This document shows, one piece after another, positions 16,011 through 24,731 of a DNA stretch of 52,769 bases. The DNA comes from an uncultured Desulfobacteraceae bacterium (lineage in GTDB: Bacteria > Desulfobacterota > Desulfobacteria > Desulfobacterales > UBA2174): the NCBI GenBank assembly GCA_937982505.1, contig CALJLV010000020.1:1-52769 (forward strand). The letters are read 5' to 3'. The translations under genes were made by a program, and so were the position numbers. Position 1 is the stretch's first letter. Each line of letters opens with the position of its first letter. The notes under the pieces were generated by a model that saw only the letters and a list, made by a program, of their open reading frames with translations, had not been told where the DNA came from and made no database searches.

Positions 16011-16080
16011 TTCGGCCCGCCTTTTAAACCGCGGCCTCAGGCCGCCATCAAGTTGCGGACCTTCAGCCGCCATGCCGCTT

Positions 16081-17760
16081 TCACGCGTATTTTTTATAGA
16101 TGTAGTACTGCTGGCCGATGGAGACCACATTGTTGATCAACCAGTACAAGACCAGGCCGGATGAAAAATTGACGAAGATGACGGTAAAAATAATAGGCAT
16201 AAAGGTCATCATCTTGGCCTGGGTGGGATCCCCCGGGGTGGGCGTCATCTTCTGCTGCAGGAACATGGTCGCCCCCATGACCAGGGTCAAGACGGGAATC
16301 CCATAGGGTGGCTCCATCAGGGGCACGCTGATGTTGAAGCTGAAGAGCCGGTCCGGGGCCGACAGGTCGTTGATCCAGGCAAAGAAGGGCGCATGGCGCA
16401 GTTCGATAGCCTCGTAGAGCATGCGGTAAAGCGCGAAAAACACGGGCAGCTGTACCAGCATCGGCAGGCATCCGCCCAATGGATTGATCTTGTAGACCCG
16501 GTAAAGATTCATCATTTCTTCATTCATCCGCTTTTTGTCATTTTTGTACTTTTCGCGGATTTCGGCCATGAGCGGCTGCATGCGGCGCATATCGTTCATG
16601 GACTTGTAGCTTTTGTTGCCCAGGGGCCAGAGCAGGATCTTGGTCAGCAGGGTCAGCAGGATGATAGCGATGCCGTAGTTGGGCAGGAACCCGTAGACCC
16701 AGTTCATGAACCACAGGCAGGGCTTGGCGATAAAATCGAACATCCCGAAATCGATCACCCTTTCCAGATCCAGCCCGTACTGCTTGAGAATATCCATGCG
16801 CTTGGGACCGAAAAAGAGCTGGTATTGGGCGCTGACGGTCTGTCCGGGGAGCAGTGGTTGCACCGGCCCCAGCAGTACGTTGCTCAGCATCCGCTGTTCG
16901 TCGTACGCCAACTCCATGACCCCCTCGGTTGTGCCAACCGGCGCAACGGCACTGAGAAAGTATCGGTTTTGCACGGCGATCCAGCCGATCTTTCCCGAAA
17001 GCCGGCCCTGTTCATCGATGTCGTCGATGTCGATTTGCTTCAATTTCCCGTCGATCAGCGCGCTCGGTCCGGTAAATCCGTAGCGGTCATCCTGTTCGGC
17101 CTGCCTCTGGCGGATGCCGCTGTATAGCCTGCCCGTAATCGGCTGCCCACTGCCGTTGGTGATCAACACATCCATTTGAATCAGATAGCTGTCAGGGGTG
17201 AAGGAATAGATCTTTTCGACCTGCAGCCCGCTGGGTCCCATGTGTCGCAACACCAGTTTCACGGGGCCCTGGTCGGCGTTGAGCTGTTGCGCCTCGGTGT
17301 CGGCCTTGAACCGGGCACTCTGGAAGGATTGGTCGGCTTCGCCTTTCATGCCAATCCAGGAGCTCCCCCCAGGCACCTCCGGGTCCAGCAACAGATAGGG
17401 CTTGGCGTCCTTGGTCACCTCTTGCCGATAGTCTTTGAGCTCGACGCGCTTGATACTGCCGCCGATTTCATCGATTTCAAGTCGATAAAAGCGATTTTCG
17501 ACTTGAATGCGCCTGGCTGCGTTTTCAAGAGCGCCGGCCCGCTGGCTCGGCAAGGGCACCGCCGTCACAGGGCCGTCGGACGGATTACCGCTGGCGGCCG
17601 TCGGGGCCGTGACCGGCGCTGTCTGCGCGGAAATTGGGGCTTCTACGGCCGGGGCCTGGCCAGTCTGCCGAAGGCCTTCTCGATCCATGAAGAAGAGCTC
17701 CCAGACGAAAAACACCACGAATGAAAGCAGAATGGCCACAAAGATACGTGCATGTTCCAT
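16081..17760 (-). CDS. yidC: Membrane protein insertase YidC
   Basis: YidC (Oxa1 family) inserts and folds inner-membrane proteins, alone or with SecYEG. At 559 residues it has the Gram-negative form: an N-terminal membrane anchor (RIFVAILLSFVVFFVWELFF), a Pro/Ala linker, a large periplasmic beta-sandwich domain (about residues 80-340), and five C-terminal helices. These include FGMFDFIAKPCLWFMNWVYG, INPLGGCLPMLVQLPVFFAL, and the final FSSGLVLYWLINNVVSIGQQ. Start at ATG 17760, which gives the normal anchor; the frame is open further upstream. It follows yidD by about 130 bp in the rpmH-rnpA-yidD-yidC-mnmE cluster. Confidence 0.96.
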   Translation of the reverse strand: MEHARIFVAILLSFVVFFVWELFFMDREGLRQTGQAPAVEAPISAQTAPVTAPTAASGNPSDGPVTAVPLPSQRAGALENAARRIQVENRFYRLEIDEIGGSIKRVELKDYRQEVTKDAKPYLLLDPEVPGGSSWIGMKGEADQSFQSARFKADTEAQQLNADQGPVKLVLRHMGPSGLQVEKIYSFTPDSYLIQMDVLITNGSGQPITGRLYSGIRQRQAEQDDRYGFTGPSALIDGKLKQIDIDDIDEQGRLSGKIGWIAVQNRYFLSAVAPVGTTEGVMELAYDEQRMLSNVLLGPVQPLLPGQTVSAQYQLFFGPKRMDILKQYGLDLERVIDFGMFDFIAKPCLWFMNWVYGFLPNYGIAIILLTLLTKILLWPLGNKSYKSMNDMRRMQPLMAEIREKYKNDKKRMNEEMMNLYRVYKINPLGGCLPMLVQLPVFFALYRMLYEAIELRHAPFFAWINDLSAPDRLFSFNISVPLMEPPYGIPVLTLVMGATMFLQQKMTPTPGDPTQAKMMTFMPIIFTVIFVNFSSGLVLYWLINNVVSIGQQYYIYKKYA

Positions 17761-17892
17761 CAGATTCTTCGCTCCGAAATGACGACCCCCTCGCCTAGGA
17801 GGGTACAGGCCCTCAATCGCCATCTTGTTGACGTAAGAGGCTGGACGGGCGACAGTTGCGAAAGGGGGTGGCTAGGCGGCATTGCCGTCGCT

Positions 17893-18114
17893 TCAGGGCA
17901 CCGGATCATACCCACCAGGGTGGAGCGGATGGCAACGCAACAGGCGCCGTAACGCCATCAGCCCACCTCGCCACAAGCCGTAACGGTCAACGGCCTGGTA
18001 CGCGTATTGGCTGCAGGTGGGATAGAACCGACATGACGGCGGCAGCACTGGGGAAATCAGGTACTGGTACCCGCGTATCAGAATTTTGGCGATCCGCTCC
18101 TGCAAGACATCCAC
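17893..18114 (-). CDS. yidD: Membrane protein insertion efficiency factor YidD
   Basis: YidD assists YidC-dependent insertion and is peripheral to the inner membrane. The 73-residue product carries the whole signature: an N-terminal amphipathic helix (RIAKILIRGYQYLISPVL), then PPSCRFYPTCSQYAYQAV with its two cysteines, and a C-terminal RRLLRCHPLHPGGYDPVP. No ATG fits the family start. I place the start at GTG 18114, 5 nt after the rnpA stop and with AGGT just before it. The frame is open further upstream but would run through rnpA. Confidence 0.92.
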   Translation of the reverse strand: MDVLQERIAKILIRGYQYLISPVLPPSCRFYPTCSQYAYQAVDRYGLWRGGLMALRRLLRCHPLHPGGYDPVP

Positions 18115-18119
18115 CCGAC

Positions 18120-18497
18120 CTATTGGAGCAGCGGTTTGAACAACTGCGCCAAAGAAGCGCTCAAATCGTGATTTCCACGGCTGGCCGCCTGGCGCTTGGC
18201 GATCACATTCAGGTCCCAAACGCCGCCGATTCGGTGCTGCTGGTGCCGGAAAAACTCCCGGCAAACCCGTTTGATCCGGTTGCGGACCACCGCCCCCCCG
18301 ACTTTTTTGGTGACGGTCATGCCGATGCGTGTGTGTTCCAACCGGCCTCGATCATAACAGAGAATGAACAGTTCGCTTTCCCGCCGCCGTCCTCTGCGGG
18401 AAAGATACACGAACCGCGACCGCTGCAACAGCCGATTCCGCCGCCGGAAAGTCAAACGCTTGGCCCCGGCTGCGTCCTGCGGTGCGCTGGAGACCAA
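18120..18497 (-). CDS. rnpA: Ribonuclease P protein component RnpA
   Basis: RnpA is the protein subunit that helps the catalytic RNA cleave tRNA precursors. Recognisable features are the N-terminal RLTFRRRNRLLQRSRFVYLS, the central RIGMTVTKKVGGAVVRNR with the RNR motif (VRNRIKRVCREFFRH), and a C-terminal hydrophobic tail. The start is uncertain because no in-frame ATG lies outside rpmH. TTG at 18497 has AGGG 9 nt upstream and gives 125 residues; TTG at 18455, directly before LTFRRRNR, would give the most typical N-terminus. It lies between rpmH and yidD, the usual order. Confidence 0.9.
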   Translation of the reverse strand: MVSSAPQDAAGAKRLTFRRRNRLLQRSRFVYLSRRGRRRESELFILCYDRGRLEHTRIGMTVTKKVGGAVVRNRIKRVCREFFRHQQHRIGGVWDLNVIAKRQAASRGNHDLSASLAQLFKPLLQ

Positions 18498-18519
18498 GCG
18501 TTCCAACCCTTGAATGCAC

Positions 18520-18654
18520 TTATACAGAGAGTCTTCGTCGCCCCTTGGCGCGACGCCGGCTGATGACTTTGCGTCCGGCCTTGGTGGACATGCGTGTGAG
18601 AAACCCATGGGTTCTAACCCGTCGCTTGCGATGCGGCTGATAGGTCCTTTTCAT
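18520..18654 (-). CDS. rpmH: 50S ribosomal protein L34
   Basis: A 44-residue, extremely basic protein: MKRTYQPHRKRRVRTHGF followed by LTRMSTKAGRKVISRRRAKG and a short RRRLSV-type end, the standard L34 sequence. L34 is a component of the large ribosomal subunit. The ATG at 18654 is preceded by AAGGAAGG. The gene starts the rpmH-rnpA-yidD-yidC-mnmE cluster and has a near-consensus promoter just upstream, overlapping the end of the RNase G gene. Confidence 0.97.
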   Translation of the reverse strand: MKRTYQPHRKRRVRTHGFLTRMSTKAGRKVISRRRAKGRRRLSV

Positions 18655-18747
18655 CGGTCGCCTTCCTTGGCGCTTCCAATTCCAGCTTGGATTCCGCCTT
18701 TAAGATTCTTCAATAGTTTTAAGCGCTTATGCTGTCATAAATTGATT

Positions 18748-18776
18748 ATTTAAGCACGTCAATTGATCCTTGTCAA
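18748..18776 (-). promoter_or_regulatory. Near-consensus sigma70 promoter for rpmH
   Basis: On the minus strand TTGACA (18771-18776) and TTAAAT (18748-18753) are 17 bp apart. The -35 overlaps the last codons of the RNase G gene. The region from here to the rpmH start is AT-rich compared with its surroundings, as expected for a strong ribosomal-protein promoter. Confidence 0.7.
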
Positions 18777-20380
18777 GAATCTTTTCCTTCCGCTTCAAGC
18801 TCGTCCCCGCTCCGTCGAGCGGGCTTGCTGACAATTTCAAACACATCGAACTGCTCAACATGGAACTGTGGATTCGGATAGATGACAATTTGCTTTTCCA
18901 GGCGCCGCTCGAGTGAAGTCAGCAGGTAGTTCTCTTCTCCATGCAGACGGTCAGCAATCTCGGGGTTGACCCGGAGCATGAGCCGCTCGCCCACCATGTC
19001 CTGGGCTTCGCGCAGAATTTCCCGATAGACATCGTAGCAGATGGATTTGCGAGAGATGAGATATCCCTCCCCTTCGCAGTAAAAACACGGTTCGCACAGG
19101 GTGTTGGTCAGGCTCTTGCGGATCCGCTTGCGCGTCATCTGAATCAGGCCAAGTTCTGAAATCGGCAGGATGTGCGTCTTGCTGCGATCCTTGTGCACTG
19201 CCTCCTTAAACGCGTTGAAGACCTTTTCCTGATGGCTTTTTTTCTCCATGTCGATGAAATCGATCACGATGATGCCACCGATATCCCGCAGGCGCACCTG
19301 GTAGGCGATTTCCTTGACGGCTTCCAGATTGGTCTTGAAAATGGTCTCCTCCAGATTGTGCTTGCCCACATAGCGGCCCGTGTTGACATCGATGGCGCAC
19401 AGCGCTTCGGTCTGTTCGATGACAATGTAGCCACCGGACTTGAGCCATACCTTCTTCTTGAGAGCGCGGGAAATGTCCCCTTCCAGGTGGAAGGCGTCGA
19501 AAATCGGTTCGCTGCCTTCGTACAGCTCCACCGATTTCTTCAGTCCCGGCGCGCAGGTTTCCAGAAAACCGAGCACCTGCTCGTAACCACTGCGGGAATC
19601 GATCACGACCTTGTCGGCTTCCTGGGTCAGCAGGTCGCGCACGGCGCGCAGACTGACGTTGAGTTCCTTGTGCAGCAGGGCCGGTGACGGACTGTGGGCA
19701 TGCTTTTTTTTGATGCTTTGCCACAATCGATCCAGAAACGCCATTTCCGAGGCCATCACCTCGGCCTGGATCCCCTCGGCGGCGGTACGCGCGATATAAC
19801 CGCACTCGCTGCTGCGCAGTTCGGAGATAACCTGTTTCAAACGCACCCGTTCGCTTTCTTCTTCGATCTTGCGTGACACCCCGATGTGCTTCGAGTTAGG
19901 CATCATCACCAGAAACCGTCCCGGCAGCGAAACGTGGCAGGTGACGCGGGCCCCTTTTGTGCCGATGGGAGACTTGGCCACATGCACCAGTAGATCCTGC
20001 CCTTCGGTGAGCAGGTCTTCGATGCCCGGTCTGGGCGGCGAGTCGATCCAGGGCGTTTCTTCATCCCCTTCGGCCGCCCCCAGAATCTCTTCCCGCCGCC
20101 CTTCTCGATCCAATTCATCGTCGGCAAGGAGCACGTCCATCTCCTCCAAGGGCTCACCGAGCACGTCCCCCACATAAATGAAGGCGGCCTGATTGAGACC
20201 GATATCGATGAACGCAGCCTGCATTCCGGGCAGCACCCGCTGCACCCGGCCCTTGTAGATGTTTCCGGCAATGTCGGATTCATCCTGTCGATGGATGAAC
20301 AGCTCGACAATGGTGCCGTCTTCCAAAAGGGCCACGCGTGTTTCATGCTCGGCCATGTTGACGATCAGTTTGCGAAACAT
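18773..20380 (-). CDS. rng: Ribonuclease G (RNase E/G family)
   Basis: RNase G is a single-strand-specific endoribonuclease that trims 16S rRNA precursors and decays some mRNAs. The 535-residue product has the S1 RNA-binding domain at residues about 35-140 (IYKGRVQRVLPGMQAAFIDI), the 5'-sensor/RNase H-like regions (GTKGARVTCHVSLPGRFLVM), the catalytic DNase I-like domain with metal-site aspartates (CAIDVNTGRYVGKHN, GGIIVIDFIDM), and a zinc-link (CEPCFYCEGEGY). It lacks the long C-terminal scaffold of RNase E, hence rng. Its start overlaps the 3' end of the radical-SAM gene by 16 bp. Confidence 0.93.
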   Translation of the reverse strand: MFRKLIVNMAEHETRVALLEDGTIVELFIHRQDESDIAGNIYKGRVQRVLPGMQAAFIDIGLNQAAFIYVGDVLGEPLEEMDVLLADDELDREGRREEILGAAEGDEETPWIDSPPRPGIEDLLTEGQDLLVHVAKSPIGTKGARVTCHVSLPGRFLVMMPNSKHIGVSRKIEEESERVRLKQVISELRSSECGYIARTAAEGIQAEVMASEMAFLDRLWQSIKKKHAHSPSPALLHKELNVSLRAVRDLLTQEADKVVIDSRSGYEQVLGFLETCAPGLKKSVELYEGSEPIFDAFHLEGDISRALKKKVWLKSGGYIVIEQTEALCAIDVNTGRYVGKHNLEETIFKTNLEAVKEIAYQVRLRDIGGIIVIDFIDMEKKSHQEKVFNAFKEAVHKDRSKTHILPISELGLIQMTRKRIRKSLTNTLCEPCFYCEGEGYLISRKSICYDVYREILREAQDMVGERLMLRVNPEIADRLHGEENYLLTSLERRLEKQIVIYPNPQFHVEQFDVFEIVSKPARRSGDELEAEGKDS

Positions 20381-22887
20381 GGCGATTTCTCCGGCGGTGC
20401 GGCCGCACCGCTTCCTGTTTTGACGATGCGCAGCGACCGGATGGCAGCGGCGTCGAACCCGAGGACGCTTGCCAATAGATCAGCAGGACGCACCGCGGGG
20501 CCGTCTGTGCATCGGATGGTCATGGCCAGACGCCCGTGGGCGTCGATGTCGATCCGCGATATGGCATGCTTCAGGTCGATGCGCTGGACGCGCCCCTTGG
20601 CACTGGTGCGCTCCCAGACCCACTGGCCGCTGGCCCTGAAAAGCGCCAGTCTGGCCGTGTCGAAGGGGGTTGACCCCGGATAGACGAGGTAGCTGCTCTC
20701 CGGCGGGGTGGCAACGCGGCCGCCGGCCGCAACCTGGATGACCTGCAGTCCCTGGGGTAATCGTCGGTTGACCCGCTCGACGACCCCCTCCAGATCCGTA
20801 GGTCCGGACAGAACCACCGTCATGCAGGCATCGAGACTTTCGATACCCACTGGCAAGGGGTCGTCGAAGGCGATTTTGGGCTTGGGATGAAAGCCTTCGG
20901 AAAAAAGGATCGGCAGCCCAGCGCAGCGCAAGGCGCGCTGAAACAGGTTGGCCGTTTCCAAGTGGCCGAAAAACCGGGCTTCGCCTCTTTTGACGTAGCG
21001 CATGAGAACCGTAAAGCCGCCGCCTTCCCGGGCCGGGTTGCCCGGCTGCGCGGCTGGAACCTCCTGATCCAGATGGACCACCGGCGCGAGGTGCTCGAAA
21101 TCGCAGACCCCGCATCCCTGGCAGTCTCCCTGGCGGCAATCCCCGGTGGAACGGCCGGACAGGGCATTGCGGTACTCTTGCTGCAGATAGGCCTTAGAGA
21201 CGCCGATATCCACGTGATCCCAGGGCAGCGGTTCATCCAGATCCCGGGTTCGTGCACAGAAAAAGCCCGGATCAATTCCGGAGGCTTCAATCGCCTCTTG
21301 CCACAGGTCGAAACGGAACTGATCGCTCCAACCGTCAAACCGGCATCCGGACCTGTAGGCCGCCACCAGCAAGGGGGCCAGTCGTCGATCCCCCCGGGCC
21401 CACAATCCCTCCAGGAAGCTGACCCTGGGGTCCTGCCATTTGAACTGGATCCCGGGTCGCGTCAAGCGGCGGCGCAGCTCTTCGATCTTGCGGCGCGCCT
21501 GGCGGGGATCGTCCTGAGCGGCCCATTGAAACGGCGTATGGGCCTTGGGAATGAAGGTGGCCACGCTCACATTAATCTGCCCCCTGCGCCCCCGGGTCGG
21601 CCGCATCCGTCCCAGGCGGTCGACCAGGTCGGCAATGGCGGCCACATCTTCGTCGCTTTCTGTCGGCAACCCGATCATGAAATAGAGTTTGATCGTCTGC
21701 CATCCCAGCTGGAAGGCGTCTTGAACGGTTTCCAGGACCTCCGCTTCACGGATGTTCTTGTTGATGACCTCGCGCAGCCGCTGACTGCCGGCTTCCACCG
21801 CAATGGTGAAGCCCGTCTTGCGCACCCGGCGGATCTGCTGCATCAACCCCGGGCCGAGGGTGCCGACCCGCAGCGAGGGGAGCGATACGGCCACGTGCTG
21901 GGGAGCGCAGTCGCTCATCAGGGTTTCGGCCAGGGCGTTGATGCGGCTGTAGTCCCCGGTGCTCAACGAGAGCAATGACAGCTCGTCGTACCCGGTTTGC
22001 CGCAAGGCGCGCCGGGCCGTTTCCAGAAGCCTTGCGGCCGAGCGTTCGCGCACCGGCCGGTAGATCATGCCGGCCTGGCAAAATCGGCAGCCGCGGGTGC
22101 AGCCGCGGGCGACTTCCAGCCTCAGCCGATCGTGAATCGGCCTGGCAAAGGGGACCACCGGCCGGTCTGGAAACGGGGCCTGGTCCAGATCGGCCACCAC
22201 CGCCCGCCTGACCCGCCCGGAGCCGGCGACGGGGCGCAGGCGCTGAAATCCCCGGTCATCCAGGACCGCTTCGAAATGACCGGGAACATAGACTCCTTCA
22301 ATCTGCGCCCACTGCACCAGAAGGGCCTTTCGATCCCCGCGGTCCCAGGCCAGCCACGCCTCGGCCATCTGCATGAGCGTCGCTTCACCGTCGCCCACCA
22401 CCATGGCGTCGAAAAAGGGGGCCATGGGCTCCGGGTTGCAGGTGCATGGACCACCGGCGATGACCAGCGGATGACCGTCCTGCCGTTCGGCGGCGTAAAA
22501 AGGGATCTGCGCCCGTTCCAGCATGGCCAGCACATTGGTATAGTTCAGTTCGTAGAGCAGGGAAAACCCGACGATATCGAAGTCACCCAGGGGCAGGCGG
22601 TTTTCCAGGCTGGCCAGGGACTGACCCCGGGCGGCCAGGGCGGCATCCATGTCCGTGCCCGGTGCAAAGACCCGTTCGGCGGCGATGCGCGGGTCCTGGT
22701 TGAGGATATGATAGAGGATCTGAAGCCCGAAATGAGAGGTGCCGATCTCGTACAGATCCGGAAAGGCCAAGGCCACGCGCAGCTTGACCCGGCCCAGGTC
22801 CTTGCGCACCGAATTGATTTCCGTGCCCAGGTACCGGCTCGGCTGTTCCACCTGGCCGAGCAGGTCTTGAAGGCCAGCCATACTCAT
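20365..22887 (-). CDS. B12-binding-type radical SAM protein fused to a DUF2344-like domain (TIGR03960-like)
   Basis: This 840-residue protein contains an N-terminal cobalamin-binding-like Rossmann region (about residues 30-190: RVALAFPDLYEIGTSHFGLQ, then VIAGGPCTCNPEPMAPFFDA). A radical SAM core follows, with the [4Fe-4S] motif CTRGCRFC near residue 260. Next is a Cys-rich linker (CRQGDCQGCGVC). The C-terminal domain matches the DUF2344 type (VLMRYVKRGEARFFGHLE, ILFSEGFHPKPKIAFDDPLP). The reaction is unknown. Gene coupling to RNase G (16-bp overlap) is widespread in this group and hints at an RNA-related role, which is inference. The ATG at 22887 has no clear ribosome site. Confidence 0.88.
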   Translation of the reverse strand: MSMAGLQDLLGQVEQPSRYLGTEINSVRKDLGRVKLRVALAFPDLYEIGTSHFGLQILYHILNQDPRIAAERVFAPGTDMDAALAARGQSLASLENRLPLGDFDIVGFSLLYELNYTNVLAMLERAQIPFYAAERQDGHPLVIAGGPCTCNPEPMAPFFDAMVVGDGEATLMQMAEAWLAWDRGDRKALLVQWAQIEGVYVPGHFEAVLDDRGFQRLRPVAGSGRVRRAVVADLDQAPFPDRPVVPFARPIHDRLRLEVARGCTRGCRFCQAGMIYRPVRERSAARLLETARRALRQTGYDELSLLSLSTGDYSRINALAETLMSDCAPQHVAVSLPSLRVGTLGPGLMQQIRRVRKTGFTIAVEAGSQRLREVINKNIREAEVLETVQDAFQLGWQTIKLYFMIGLPTESDEDVAAIADLVDRLGRMRPTRGRRGQINVSVATFIPKAHTPFQWAAQDDPRQARRKIEELRRRLTRPGIQFKWQDPRVSFLEGLWARGDRRLAPLLVAAYRSGCRFDGWSDQFRFDLWQEAIEASGIDPGFFCARTRDLDEPLPWDHVDIGVSKAYLQQEYRNALSGRSTGDCRQGDCQGCGVCDFEHLAPVVHLDQEVPAAQPGNPAREGGGFTVLMRYVKRGEARFFGHLETANLFQRALRCAGLPILFSEGFHPKPKIAFDDPLPVGIESLDACMTVVLSGPTDLEGVVERVNRRLPQGLQVIQVAAGGRVATPPESSYLVYPGSTPFDTARLALFRASGQWVWERTSAKGRVQRIDLKHAISRIDIDAHGRLAMTIRCTDGPAVRPADLLASVLGFDAAAIRSLRIVKTGSGAAAPPEKSPCFAN

Positions 22888-23002
22888 GGTAGGTCACTTT
22901 CGTTTCGCCAACCGGCCCACCTGAGCGGTCGGCGCGCTGCATCGACAATTTTTCCACCGGCGGCCAAGATCCTGGTGCCAATGACCTTCGGAAAGGGCCA
23001 AA

Positions 23003-24418
23003 ATGCCAGATATCTTTTGGAGATACAAGCGAAAACCCAGACATCCGGTCGCGCCGCTGGCCGTTGTGCTGCTGTGGCTGGTCGCCGTCGGCCAGGCGGT
23101 GCCCGCCGCCGCCTATGATCGCGAAACACCCGTGGTCAAGGCCGTGCGGACCGTCAGCCCCGCCGTGGTCAACATCAGCAGCCAGTTGGCGGCAGAACCT
23201 CGCGAAAACCCTTTCTCAGGGATGGGCGGTCCGGATTTCGAATGGTTTTTCCGGGATTTTTTCGATCGGGGCTGGCAGCGACGTCGTCCGACCACGAGCC
23301 TCGGTTCCGGCGTGATCATCGACGGCCAGCGCGGATTCATCCTGACCAATGCCCACGTGGTGGCCCGGGCAGGCCAGATCACGGTGACGCTCATGGACGA
23401 GCGGCGCTTCGAGGCCCAGCTGGTGGGATCGGATCCGGACAGCGACCTGGCGGTCCTGCGGATTGCCACCGACAAGCCCCTGCCGGCGGTGGCCATGGGA
23501 TGCTGCGACGATCTGATGATCGGTGAAACCGTCATCGCCATCGGCAATCCCTTTGGCTTCTCCCACACCGTAACCACCGGGGTGATCAGCGCCGTCAATC
23601 GCAGCTTCCGCGCCGATGATCGCGAGTACTACGACTTTCTGCAGATTGACGCCTCCATCAACCCAGGCAACAGCGGCGGCCCCCTGCTGAACATTAACGG
23701 CGAACTCATCGGCATCAACACCGCCATTTATGCCAATGCCCAGGGAATCGGATTCGCCATTCCCATCGACCGGGCCAAGCGCATCGTGGATGACCTGATC
23801 CGCTTCGGCGAGGTGATCCAGGCCTGGATCGGTCTGCGGGTCCAGCCCCTTGACGAGCGCCTGGCCGCCTATCTCAACCTGAACGCTTCCGAGGGCGTTC
23901 TGGTGCAAACAGTGGAGCCCGCAAGCCCGGCGGACAGGGCCGGGGTCAAGCCCGGCGACGTGCTCAAGTCCATTGACGGGCGGCCCATCGCCGATCCGGA
24001 TGCCTACCGCCATGCCACCCGGGCCGCAGCCCCGGATCAACGCTTGAAGCTGGAACTGTGGCGCGACGGCCGGTTGATTGCCTCGACGCTCACCGCGGGC
24101 ACATTTCCCGCCGAACGCGCCGCCGAGCTGGCAGAAACCCTGCTGGGCATCCAGGTGGAAGATCTGACCGCCGCCAACAGGCGACGCTTCGGCCTCAACC
24201 GCTCTTCGGGGGTGGTGATCACCCGGGTGAATCCAGACAGTTTTCTGGCGCGCATCGGTCTTGAGCCCGGTGATGTCGTGCGCCAGGTGGGCGACACGGT
24301 AGTGGAAAACCGCGACGTCTTTCACAAGGCCCTGGCCACCCAGCGCCTCAAGGATTCCCTGGTCCTGCTGATCCAGCGGGGCAACCGGGGATACTACGTC
24401 ACGGTGGAATTGCCGTGA
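23003..24418 (+). CDS. HtrA/Deg-family periplasmic serine protease
   Basis: A protein-quality-control protease or chaperone of the envelope. The 471-residue product has a signal or membrane anchor at about residues 14-35. The trypsin-like domain has catalytic His in ILTNAHVV, Asp in PDSDLAVLRI and Ser in NPGNSGGPLLNI. Two PDZ domains follow, the first with PADRAGVKPGDVLKSIDG and the second with SFLARIGLEPGDVVRQVGD. GGAAAGGG lies before the ATG. It is divergent from the radical-SAM gene and ends 19 bp from the convergent PII-like gene. It could be called DegP/DegQ-like; an exact orthologue is not assignable. Confidence 0.93.
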   Translation: MPDIFWRYKRKPRHPVAPLAVVLLWLVAVGQAVPAAAYDRETPVVKAVRTVSPAVVNISSQLAAEPRENPFSGMGGPDFEWFFRDFFDRGWQRRRPTTSLGSGVIIDGQRGFILTNAHVVARAGQITVTLMDERRFEAQLVGSDPDSDLAVLRIATDKPLPAVAMGCCDDLMIGETVIAIGNPFGFSHTVTTGVISAVNRSFRADDREYYDFLQIDASINPGNSGGPLLNINGELIGINTAIYANAQGIGFAIPIDRAKRIVDDLIRFGEVIQAWIGLRVQPLDERLAAYLNLNASEGVLVQTVEPASPADRAGVKPGDVLKSIDGRPIADPDAYRHATRAAAPDQRLKLELWRDGRLIASTLTAGTFPAERAAELAETLLGIQVEDLTAANRRRFGLNRSSGVVITRVNPDSFLARIGLEPGDVVRQVGDTVVENRDVFHKALATQRLKDSLVLLIQRGNRGYYVTVELP

Positions 24419-24437
24419 CCGAGCCTTTCGGCGAGCC

Positions 24438-24731
24438 TCAGAGCACCCGCTCCAGGGGCCAGCAGAATACCTTGATCCCCTTGCCTCCCAGACGTTCCTG
24501 AAGCGCTTCGAGGCTTGACCAGAGAGATTCGAGACAGGGGTCGTCTTCCACGGCGGCCATCAGGGTATGGTTGTATCCGGGCCAGACGCTGTCGTCCATC
24601 TTGGGATCGGAACGCCGGCCCGTTCCCAGCACCCGCTGCCAGAGCGTATAGCCCGTCGTCTGGCATCTGTTAAGGGTGTCACGCACCATCTCGTCGTAGC
24701 CCGCATCATAGACGATCATAACCATTTTCAT
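24438..24731 (-). CDS. Small PII-like (GlnB-superfamily) protein linked to the RND pump
   Basis: This 97-residue protein has the ferredoxin-like pattern of PII-like proteins: a first strand MKMVMIVYDAGYDEMVRDTL, then a helix and a loop rich in Gly and Arg (QRVLGTGRRSDPKMDDSVWP) where PII has its T-loop, then a strand-helix-strand half. Similar short PII-like genes accompany RND exporters and other transporters, where they are thought to sense ligands. It is the last gene of the tolC-adaptor-pump operon, and its ATG overlaps the pump stop by 4 bp. The family assignment is by pattern only. The effector and target are unknown. Confidence 0.65.
   Translation of the reverse strand: MKMVMIVYDAGYDEMVRDTLNRCQTTGYTLWQRVLGTGRRSDPKMDDSVWPGYNHTLMAAVEDDPCLESLWSSLEALQERLGGKGIKVFCWPLERVL

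Noticed and set aside
16018..16070. N-terminal extension of MnmE and similar upstream extensions (yidC, helicase, symporter, symporter-like frames)
   Set aside because: The extensions have no family match and no ribosome site; internal starts give canonical N-termini.
20887..23118. Plus-strand frames of 363 and 373 codons opposite the radical-SAM gene
   Set aside because: Antisense artefacts of GC-rich coding sequence; the minus strand carries the cluster-binding motif and matches a known family.
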